This document shows, in pieces, positions 8,164 through 15,084 of a DNA stretch of 64,000 nucleotides (positions are counted from its first letter, which is position 1; each line of letters opens with the position of its first letter). The notes under the pieces were generated by a model. That model made no database searches. It saw nothing but the letters and a program-made list of their open reading frames with translations, and was not told the DNA's origin. This stretch comes from Mucilaginibacter gracilis (lineage in GTDB: Bacteria; Bacteroidota; Bacteroidia; Sphingobacteriales; Sphingobacteriaceae): contig NZ_RBKU01000001.1 of NCBI RefSeq assembly GCF_003633615.1, positions 6,014,001-6,078,000 on the forward strand, given 5' to 3'. Both the position numbers and the translations under genes were made by a program.

Positions 8164-9855
8164 ATGGAAAATAAACCTATTGCCCGTACCCTGCGTTTGC
8201 TTAGTCAGTTAATGGAACTGCACGAGGTTAACCCGTTCAAAATAAAATCGATAGCTAACGCAGCGTTTAAGGTTGATAAGCTTCCTTTTAAACTGGCCGA
8301 TAAGCCTTTTGATGAATTAGAAAAAATTGACGGTATTGGTAAAAGTTTGGCGGGTAAAATTGCTGAGCTATTAACTACCGGCACCTTAATAGAATTGCAA
8401 GAGTTATTAGCGGCCACGCCCCCCGGCGTAGTTGAAATGCTGGCCATTAAGGGCATTGGCCCTAAAAAAATAGCCGTTATTTGGCACGACTTAAATATTG
8501 AAAACATTGGCGAACTATTTTACGCCTGTAACGAAAACCGTTTAATTGAGGCCAAAGGCTTTGGCTTAAAAACGCAGGAAGAGATACGCAAGGCCATTGA
8601 ATTTAAAATGGCAAGCAGCGGCAAGTTTTTGTATGCCCAGGTTGAAACTTTCGCCCAAAACATGCTGGAACAATTACAGCAACTTTTACCCGATGCTGAT
8701 ATGATCATTTGCGGAGATTATCGCAGACGGGTTGAAATTATAACCGATTTAGTTTACGTTATAGGCGCAGACGACGTTGGCGAGGCCATTACTGCTTTAC
8801 AACGTGCCGATTTGCTGCAAAACATGCAGGTAACCGACAACACCATTAGCGGTGAAACTGAAGCCGGTTTGGCTGTTAGTTTGGTTGTTAGCGATACCGT
8901 ACATTTTTATACTGAAGTTTTTGCCCAAACCGGTAATAAAGAGCATGTTGAAGCGGTTTTAAACCGGATAAAACAACCCAACCTGGAGGTTGAAAGCGAG
9001 GAAGAAATTTATGAAAACGCGGGCCTGCCTTATATAGAACCCGAATTGCGCGAAGGCACGGCTATTATTGCCAAAGCAATAGCAAGCGAATTACCGCAAC
9101 TGATAACCTATGACGACCTGAAGGGAACGCTGCACAACCACAGTACCTGGAGCGACGGTGTGCATTCGCTGGAAGAGATAGTACCTTACCTTCGCGATAC
9201 GCTGGGGCTTGAGTACCTGGGCATTTGCGACCATAGCAAGAGTGCCTTTTATGCCAAAGGTTTGAGTATTGAGCGGGTTTTACAACAGCACGAGGAGATA
9301 GATTATATTAATAAAAACACGCCCGGGTTCCATATTTTTAAAGGCATCGAGTCGGACATTTTGAACGATGGCCAGTTAGATTATCCCGATGAGATATTAC
9401 AGCGTTTTGATTTTATTGTAGCATCGGTACACTCAAACCTTAAAATGGACCACGATAAGGCTACCGCCCGTTTAATTAAAGCTATAGAAAACCCCTATAC
9501 CACCATTCTGGGGCACCCAACAGGAAGGCTTTTACTAAGCCGTAACGGTTATAGTATTGATTATAAAAAGGTGATTGATGCCTGTGCCGCCAATGGCGTG
9601 GTTATCGAAATTAACGCCAACCCGCTTAGGCTGGATTTGGACTGGCGCTGGCACCAGTATGCGCTGGATAAAGGCGTGTGGCTATCCATAAACCCCGATG
9701 CCCACCGCAACGAGGGCTTTTTAGATATGCACTACGGCGTTTTAACCGCGCGCAAAGGTGGCTTATACAAAGAGCGTTGCCTTAATGCATTGAGCCTTGA
9801 CGAGATAAAACAGGTATTTGCAAAACGGAAAGCCCACACATCAATCAATAAATAA
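8164..9855 (+). CDS. polX: PolX-like protein: intact PHP phosphoesterase, degenerate polymerase site
   Basis: Bacterial PolX combines an X-family repair polymerase with a C-terminal PHP 3'-5' exonuclease. Residues 1-150 hold helix-hairpin-helix repeats (IDGIGKSLAGKIAELL, LAIKGIGPKKIAVIW). The palm motif normally reads GS-RR-E--GDID; here it is GDYRRRVEIITDLVYV from residue 184, keeping Asp195 but with Val197 at the second metal aspartate. The third aspartate, normally in VDLRVV, is Ser239 in AVSLVV. The PHP domain is complete: HNHSTWSDG, CDHSKSA, KGIESDIL, VHSN, GHPTGRLL, EINANP and NPDAH. I infer an exonuclease or phosphatase that has lost polymerisation. The 3' end overlaps the next gene by 38 bases. 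Confidence 0.88.
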   Translation: MENKPIARTLRLLSQLMELHEVNPFKIKSIANAAFKVDKLPFKLADKPFDELEKIDGIGKSLAGKIAELLTTGTLIELQELLAATPPGVVEMLAIKGIGPKKIAVIWHDLNIENIGELFYACNENRLIEAKGFGLKTQEEIRKAIEFKMASSGKFLYAQVETFAQNMLEQLQQLLPDADMIICGDYRRRVEIITDLVYVIGADDVGEAITALQRADLLQNMQVTDNTISGETEAGLAVSLVVSDTVHFYTEVFAQTGNKEHVEAVLNRIKQPNLEVESEEEIYENAGLPYIEPELREGTAIIAKAIASELPQLITYDDLKGTLHNHSTWSDGVHSLEEIVPYLRDTLGLEYLGICDHSKSAFYAKGLSIERVLQQHEEIDYINKNTPGFHIFKGIESDILNDGQLDYPDEILQRFDFIVASVHSNLKMDHDKATARLIKAIENPYTTILGHPTGRLLLSRNGYSIDYKKVIDACAANGVVIEINANPLRLDLDWRWHQYALDKGVWLSINPDAHRNEGFLDMHYGVLTARKGGLYKERCLNALSLDEIKQVFAKRKAHTSINK

Positions 9856-10837
9856 TTTGGAACAGGGCCTTAAAATACTGGTGATCCGCTTTAGCTCAAT
9901 GGGCGATATTATTTATACTACCCCCGTTGTGCGCTGTTTAAAAAAGCAACTACCAGGCGCGCAGATACACTTTTTAACCAAACCTGCTTTTAAATACATT
10001 TACGATAATAACCCGTATGTTGATAAGCTACACTTGCTTAAAACAACATTGAAAGAAACTATTGCCGATATTGAGGCCGAGAAGTTTGATTATATTATTG
10101 ATTTGCATAACAACCTGCGCACCTCGCTCATTAAGTGGAAAACGGGTATTAAATCGTTCACCTATAACAAGCAAACCATCCGCAAATGGTTATCGTTAAA
10201 ACTGCATTTACAATTGGTTCCGCCTATACACTTGGTTGAGCGGTATATGCAAACGGTAAGCCTTTTGGGCATTAAAAATGATGATAAGCCTATTGATTAT
10301 TATATCAAGGCCAATTATTCGTTACAAACATTGTTGCCTGCAACGCACCAACAGGGGTACATCGTTTTTATCATCGGGGCAACCCATTTTACCAAACGCA
10401 TGCCCAATAATAAAATAATAAGTGTATGCAATAAAATAGGCCTGCCAGTGGTTTTATTAGGAGGTAAAGATGTACAGGCAAATGCCGCCGAAATTGAAGC
10501 TGCTGTAGGTGAAAAAGTTTATAATGCCTGTGGTGTTACCACTTTAGATCAATCTGTTTACCTGGTATCTAAATCCCAAAAGGTAATTGGTTTTGATACC
10601 GGGCTTACTCACATTGCCGAGGCTTTTAATGTTCCTATAGCTTCTGTTTGGGGCAGTACCGTGCCCGAGTTGCTGGGTGTGCAACCCTACAAGGTTAAAG
10701 ATGCACAAGTAATTGGCATTGAACTACCTTGCAGGCCCTGCTCAAAGTTCGGGCTGGAAAAGTGTCCCTTAGGTCATTTTAAATGTATGAACGAAATACC
10801 TGAAAATGTAATTGTTAATTTTGTAAATAATGCGTAA
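9818..10837 (+). CDS. Glycosyltransferase family 9 (heptosyltransferase-like)
   Basis: GT9 enzymes add heptose or related sugars to the lipopolysaccharide core at the inner membrane. The start of the fold is ILVIRFSSMGDIIYTTPVVR, a hallmark of ADP-heptose transferases. The C-terminal half has GFDTGLTHIAEAFNVP and WGSTVPELLGVQPY, which bind the nucleotide sugar. Four cysteines cluster near the end (LPCRPCSKFGLEKCPLGHFKC), a pattern common in this family in Bacteroidota. The ATG at 9818 lies inside polX; an alternative TTG at 9857 just follows the polX stop. Either way the gene is tightly coupled to polX. The acceptor is unknown. Confidence 0.88.
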   Translation: MQNGKPTHQSINNLEQGLKILVIRFSSMGDIIYTTPVVRCLKKQLPGAQIHFLTKPAFKYIYDNNPYVDKLHLLKTTLKETIADIEAEKFDYIIDLHNNLRTSLIKWKTGIKSFTYNKQTIRKWLSLKLHLQLVPPIHLVERYMQTVSLLGIKNDDKPIDYYIKANYSLQTLLPATHQQGYIVFIIGATHFTKRMPNNKIISVCNKIGLPVVLLGGKDVQANAAEIEAAVGEKVYNACGVTTLDQSVYLVSKSQKVIGFDTGLTHIAEAFNVPIASVWGSTVPELLGVQPYKVKDAQVIGIELPCRPCSKFGLEKCPLGHFKCMNEIPENVIVNFVNNA

Positions 10838-10867
10838 ATAGCGTTCCTAATTAAAAAATGCCCCTAA

Positions 10868-11494
10868 ATGCGTAAACTATTTTTAACCCTGAATTTAATA
10901 TTTATTGTTGCTACCTTTGCGTTTGGGCAAAAAGTACAATATGGCCTTAAAGCCGGCTTTGGCTTTGCAACGCAGGATATTGACAATCAGGATGTATCTG
11001 CAAATTCGGTAACAACCTACTACATAAACGGCTATGCCGATTTGCACCTTAAAAGTAAATTTTATTTACAAGCCGGCATTGGTGTATTGGGCAAAGGCGC
11101 AAAGCAATACCAAAATGCGCAAACCAATACCATTACCCTAACCTATCTGGAAGTACCTGCAACCCTTTTATATAAAATTGATTTGCCAACCTTAGGCAAA
11201 ATATATGTAGGTGCAGGGCCATATGCAGCTATGGGTTTGAGTGGCAATAACCAGTTAGAAAACGTAAATACAACATCGGGAAGCAGCATTACTTTTGGTA
11301 ATGATGGGGGCTATAAAAAGGTGGATTACGGCGTAAACTTTGCAACCGGCCTTGAGCTAAATAACCATTTAACGTTTAACATGCGCTATAGTTTAGGCCT
11401 TAACAATATAGCCACTGATAACGACCCGGTAAACACTAATACCAACAGTGTTAAAAACCAAATTTTTACTATTGGTTTAGGTTTTTGGCTTTAA
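10868..11494 (+). CDS. Secreted outer-membrane beta-barrel protein (PorT-like)
   Basis: The protein begins with a signal peptide (MRKLFLTLNLIFIVATFAFG, cut before Gln-Lys). The rest is an alternation of short amphipathic strands with aromatic ends and Gly/Asn turns: VQYGLKAGFGFAT, YYINGYADLHL, KFYLQAGIGVLG, IYVGAGPYAAMG, LTFNMRYSLGLNN and IFTIGLGFWL. The final strand ends in aromatic Trp-Leu, as outer-membrane barrels do. At 208 aa it would form an eight- to ten-stranded barrel. The ligand is unknown. It lies 30 bases after the GT9 gene and 13 before the phosphatase, so the three may share a transcript. Confidence 0.8.
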   Translation: MRKLFLTLNLIFIVATFAFGQKVQYGLKAGFGFATQDIDNQDVSANSVTTYYINGYADLHLKSKFYLQAGIGVLGKGAKQYQNAQTNTITLTYLEVPATLLYKIDLPTLGKIYVGAGPYAAMGLSGNNQLENVNTTSGSSITFGNDGGYKKVDYGVNFATGLELNNHLTFNMRYSLGLNNIATDNDPVNTNTNSVKNQIFTIGLGFWL

Positions 11495-11507
11495 AGGCTC
11501 AATTTTT

Positions 11508-11993
11508 ATGAAAAGGTTAATGATAGTTCGGCACGCCAAGTCCGACTGGGACGATGCGAGTTTAAGTGATTTTGAGCGACCGCTAAACCACCGGGGCAAA
11601 CAAGCCGCGCCAGATATGGCAGCAAGGTTGCTAAAGGATGGCATCATTCCGCAATATTTGTTAAGCAGCCCGGCATTGAGGGCCAAAACAACGGCCGATA
11701 TTTTCGCCAAAACACTTGGCCTTGCGCAACCATCGTATAATAAAGCTATTTACGAGGCAAGCTACCCTACCCTGCTTAACATGGTAAACAATTTGCCCAA
11801 TGCTTATAATTTTGTAGCCATTTTTAGGCACAACCCTGGTTTAAGCAACCTGCTGTTTAACCTTACCGGCGAACTGTACGACATGCCAACCTGCACAGTT
11901 GCCATAATTGATTTCGAATTTGATTTTTGGAACATGGTAAGCGCCGATACCGGAACAATAACCTACTACGATTATCCCAAAAACGGAGATTAA
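11508..11993 (+). CDS. SixA-like histidine phosphatase
   Basis: This small (161 aa) enzyme has the histidine-phosphatase signature MIVRHAKSDWDD with the phospho-accepting His9, the ERPLNHRGKQAA segment that follows in SixA-type proteins, and the second catalytic histidine in FRHNPGLSNLLFNLTG. SixA removes phosphate from phosphohistidine on phosphorelay or PTS proteins. The usual VGHNPGL is FRHNPGL here, a Gly-to-Arg change next to the histidine. An Hpt protein lies 7 kb away, but there is no evidence that it is the substrate. Confidence 0.87.
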   Translation: MKRLMIVRHAKSDWDDASLSDFERPLNHRGKQAAPDMAARLLKDGIIPQYLLSSPALRAKTTADIFAKTLGLAQPSYNKAIYEASYPTLLNMVNNLPNAYNFVAIFRHNPGLSNLLFNLTGELYDMPTCTVAIIDFEFDFWNMVSADTGTITYYDYPKNGD

Positions 11994-12019
11994 TAGCATT
12001 CCAGTTGCCGCCGCATCCC

Positions 12020-13123
12020 TTAGTGGTTAATTGTATAAGCCTTGCCCGGTAATGAGTTTACAAAGCCCTGCATTTCAAGGTTTAATAAGTTCATGGCCAG
12101 TTGGCTCAAAGGTAAATTGGTTTTAAAGGCCAAATCGTCAATACCAAGCATACCTGCATTTTGTTTTATAGTTTCAAACACCAAAAGTTCGTTGGCCGAT
12201 AGGTCTATCGGGAGGGTTAATTGAGCTTGCTGCTTAGTGTTACCGTCCAGCTTTTCCCATCCTAAAATATACGCCAAATCGGCTCCCGATGTTAACAGCG
12301 CAGCTTTATTATTGCGGATTAAAAAGTTACACCCGGTTGAAAACTCATCGGTAATACGTCCCGGAAAGGCAAATACATCCCTGTTGTACGAATTTGCAAT
12401 TTCGGCAGTTATCAGAGCTCCGCCTTTAATGCTTGCCTCAACAACAATGGTAGCATCGGCCATGCCGGCAACTATGCGGTTACGTTTAGGAAAGTTTTCC
12501 CTATCGGGCGTAGTGCCCGACGGAAAATCGGTTAGCAGGCCACCATTGCCAAGCATTTTATCGGCAATTGGCTTATTTTGTGCGGGATAAATACGGTCGA
12601 GCCCGTGGGCCAGTACACCAACAGTGGGTATGCCGGCCCGTAAGCATTCTTTGTGGGCCGTTACGTCAATACCATAAGCAAGCCCGCTTACTATAATTAC
12701 ATCGTAAGCTTTAAGGTCGTCAATCAATTCGCGGCAAAGTTGTTTGCCATAATCGGTGGCGTTACGGGTGCCCACTACGCTGATGATACGCGCCTCATTT
12801 AAATTGGCAGTACCTTTATAATACAACAGGGCCGGGGCATCATTACAGTTTTTTAACCTTTTGGGATAAGCGGCATCGCCATAAAACATCACCTTAATAT
12901 CGTTCCGCTCAATAAAATCCAGCTCCCTGCGGGCACGTTCAAGCGCATCCTTAAAATTTAACTGCGCAATGGTTTTTGTGCTGATGCCGGGTATCTGCAT
13001 CAGTTTTTTAACCGGAGCCTCAAATACAGCTTCGGCACTGCCGCAATAACTTACTAAAACCTTAGCTAAATGGTCGCCAATATTTTTGGTAAACGTTAAG
13101 GCAATTTGGTGGAGTGTTGACAT
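12020..13123 (-). CDS. dprA: DNA-processing protein DprA
   Basis: DprA loads RecA on single-stranded DNA taken up during transformation and is widespread even in species not known to be competent. After an N-terminal helix-hairpin-helix (ISTKTIAQLNF) comes the Rossmann core with ISVVGTRNATDYGKQLCREL, IVSGLAYGIDVTAHKECL and FPKRNRIVAGMADATIVVEA. The C-terminal region ending in INH looks like the winged-helix extension. I start at ATG 13123 (MSTLHQIALTF); an upstream in-frame ATG at 13171 would add 16 residues. It diverges from the triple-TonB_C gene. Confidence 0.95.
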   Translation of the reverse strand: MSTLHQIALTFTKNIGDHLAKVLVSYCGSAEAVFEAPVKKLMQIPGISTKTIAQLNFKDALERARRELDFIERNDIKVMFYGDAAYPKRLKNCNDAPALLYYKGTANLNEARIISVVGTRNATDYGKQLCRELIDDLKAYDVIIVSGLAYGIDVTAHKECLRAGIPTVGVLAHGLDRIYPAQNKPIADKMLGNGGLLTDFPSGTTPDRENFPKRNRIVAGMADATIVVEASIKGGALITAEIANSYNRDVFAFPGRITDEFSTGCNFLIRNNKAALLTSGADLAYILGWEKLDGNTKQQAQLTLPIDLSANELLVFETIKQNAGMLGIDDLAFKTNLPLSQLAMNLLNLEMQGFVNSLPGKAYTINH

Positions 13124-13213
13124 ATAGGAGTTGCCAACTAAATTATAAAATATTGACATTGATGGCAACATTACTTATAAAATATATATTATTGTGTAAG
13201 TGAAACCTAACCC

Positions 13214-14428
13214 ATGAAAACTAAAAACAGTATCAACTTTATTTACCTTTTCTCTTTACTTATTTACAGCATATTAAGTTTTTTAGTTTTGCCGGCTTTT
13301 AGCCAGGCAACAGTTAATGATGATAACAAAATATATACAGGAGTTGAACACTACCCTATTTTTCCGGGTGGCGAAGCAGATTTTGCAAAGTTTTTAACTA
13401 ATACCATTAATTATCCGCTCGAGGCAGCAATGCAAAATGTAAAGGGCCGTGTATACGCACAATTTGTGGTTGAAAAAGACGGCAGCCTAACCGACATCAA
13501 AATATTACGAGAACCCAATAATGGCCACTCACTAGGGGAAGAAGCTATCAGGGTTTTAAAATTATCGCCAAAATGGACACCGGGTACGCAAGACGGAAAA
13601 AATGTTAGGGTGCAATATGTTGTGCCCATTAACTTTAATATAGCAGCTCCGCCTGTGCAACCAACATCTAATACAGTTACAGCAAATGGCACGGATGTAA
13701 AAACATTTAATTCATTTTCAGACACCTCAAAAAGAGGCATCTATTATCTCAGCACTTCGCACCCGCCATTTTTTAATGGCGGCACGCAGGCGCTTAATGA
13801 CTTTCTGAAGAACAATATCAAATATCCAGAAGGAATTGAAACGAAACATAACGCCAGGGTTATTACCGAGTTTATTGTGGAGACCGATGGCTCGCTATCA
13901 AACATAAGCACGCTATTTAAAGATGATAGTACTTTTGCAAAAGAGGCTCTGCGGGTACTTAAGCTAAGCCCGAAATGGAGCCCGGGCATATTTGAAAACA
14001 AAAGCGAGAAAACCCCACAACGGACGTTGGTTGTATTACCGATTGATTTTGCTTCAAAAAACACCCCATTACCCGAAATTAAAACCACACAAGACTCTAT
14101 CGACAATCATTTAATTTTTACTACCGACGATCAGCAACCGGCTTTTCCGGGTGGGGAAGCAGGCTTTGGTAAGTTTTTAGTCGATCATGTGAGATATCCG
14201 GCATTGGCAAAAGAACGTGATGTGACTGGTAGGGTATTCGTTCAATTTGTGGTAGAGAAAGATGGCACATTAACTCATTTGCATATACTACGCGATCCTG
14301 GAAGTGGCTTGGGTGATGAAACAGTAAGGGTATTAACACTTTCGCCACCTTGGATACCAGCCGTAAAAAGCGGACAGCATGTGCGTGTATCATATACCGT
14401 TCCGATGAATTATAACACCGCACCGTAA
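13214..14428 (+). CDS. Secreted protein made of three TonB C-terminal domains
   Basis: A signal peptide (IYLFSLLIYSILSFLVLPAF, ending before SQA) precedes three TonB_C-like modules at about residues 45-140, 175-275 and 305-400. Modules 1 and 3 keep the pattern FPGGEA, YPxxA, GRVxxQFVVEKDG, the R-x-P or RDPGSG turn, EA/ETVRVL and VxxxVPxNY. Module 2 is more divergent (FNGGTQ, HNARVITEFIVETDGS) and has a longer loop. There is no proline-rich span, no ExbB/ExbD nearby and apparently no retained membrane anchor, so a classical energy transducer is unlikely. The modules closely resemble those of the M56 protein downstream, suggesting the pair arose by domain duplication. Function unknown. Confidence 0.8.
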   Translation: MKTKNSINFIYLFSLLIYSILSFLVLPAFSQATVNDDNKIYTGVEHYPIFPGGEADFAKFLTNTINYPLEAAMQNVKGRVYAQFVVEKDGSLTDIKILREPNNGHSLGEEAIRVLKLSPKWTPGTQDGKNVRVQYVVPINFNIAAPPVQPTSNTVTANGTDVKTFNSFSDTSKRGIYYLSTSHPPFFNGGTQALNDFLKNNIKYPEGIETKHNARVITEFIVETDGSLSNISTLFKDDSTFAKEALRVLKLSPKWSPGIFENKSEKTPQRTLVVLPIDFASKNTPLPEIKTTQDSIDNHLIFTTDDQQPAFPGGEAGFGKFLVDHVRYPALAKERDVTGRVFVQFVVEKDGTLTHLHILRDPGSGLGDETVRVLTLSPPWIPAVKSGQHVRVSYTVPMNYNTAP

Positions 14429-14448
14429 TTGCAATAATTTCATATTTT

Positions 14449-14488
14449 GCCCATTAATTTCGGCCTCCGCAATTAATGGGCGGTTTTT
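14449..14488 (+). terminator. Rho-independent terminator after the triple-TonB_C gene
   Basis: GCCCATTAATT (14449-14459) pairs perfectly with AATTAATGGGC (14471-14481) around an 11-base loop, followed by GG and a run of T. It separates the secreted TonB_C gene from the blaI operon. Confidence 0.85.
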
Positions 14489-14625
14489 TATTTTATTAAA
14501 GTTTAGCCGATCGCTTCCCAGCATATAAGGCGAGCAATGGCCTATGCGTTATCGGGATTTCTTGTAACATTCGGTTTTTAAGCCTCTTCTCACCCGCTTC
14601 TTGCAAATATTTGATAACAATAAAA

Positions 14626-14697
14626 AAACTATAAAAATAGTTTGGAAACTGCATTTATAGTTTATACCTTCATTAAACCAAACTATAAAAATAGTTA
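14626..14697. promoter_or_regulatory. Three 18-bp palindromic operators upstream of blaI
   Basis: AAACTAT-AAAA-ATAGTTT occurs as a perfect palindrome at 14626-14643. A half-conserved copy, AAACTGCATTTATAGTTT, is at 14646-14663, and AAACTATAAAAATAGTTA is at 14680-14697, ending three bases before the blaI ATG. The centres are 20 and 34 bases apart. BlaI/MecI repressors bind ACTAxxxTAGT-type dyads in their own promoters, so autoregulation is the natural reading. The third copy overlaps the translation start region. Confidence 0.75.
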
Positions 14698-14700
14698 GTC

Positions 14701-15084
14701 ATGAAGAAAACCATCAAAGAACTCACCAAGGCAGAAGAACAAGTAATGCGCATACTATGGCAACTTAAAGAAGCCATTGTAAAAGATGTTGTTGAACAAA
14801 TGCCGGAGCCCAAACCGGCTTATAACACCGTTTCTACCGTAGTACGAGTGTTAGAAACCAAGGGATTTATTGATCATAAAGCATACGGTAATTCGCATGT
14901 GTATTTCCCGGTGATAAGCGAAGACAATTATAAAAAGTTTGCCTTCGATAAAATCATGAATAACTACTTCAGTAACTCGTACCAAAGTTTGGTTTCGTTT
15001 TTAGTGAACGAAAAAAACATGAGCGTTAACGAACTGGAAGAATTAACCAAACTGGCCCAAAACCTCAAAAACAAAAAGCCATGA
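14701..15084 (+). CDS. BlaI/MecI-family transcriptional repressor
   Basis: This 127 aa protein has the BlaI winged helix: LTKAEEQVMRILWQ, then VVEQM, the recognition-helix region AYNTVSTVVRVLETKGFID, and a wing strand ending HVYFPVIS. The C-terminal helices are the dimerisation part, where BlaR1-type peptidases cleave in the classical system. It overlaps the next gene by four bases (ATGA), the usual blaI-blaR1 arrangement. Three palindromes lie directly upstream. No beta-lactamase is adjacent, so the regulon is probably not resistance but envelope-related. Confidence 0.93.
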   Translation: MKKTIKELTKAEEQVMRILWQLKEAIVKDVVEQMPEPKPAYNTVSTVVRVLETKGFIDHKAYGNSHVYFPVISEDNYKKFAFDKIMNNYFSNSYQSLVSFLVNEKNMSVNELEELTKLAQNLKNKKP

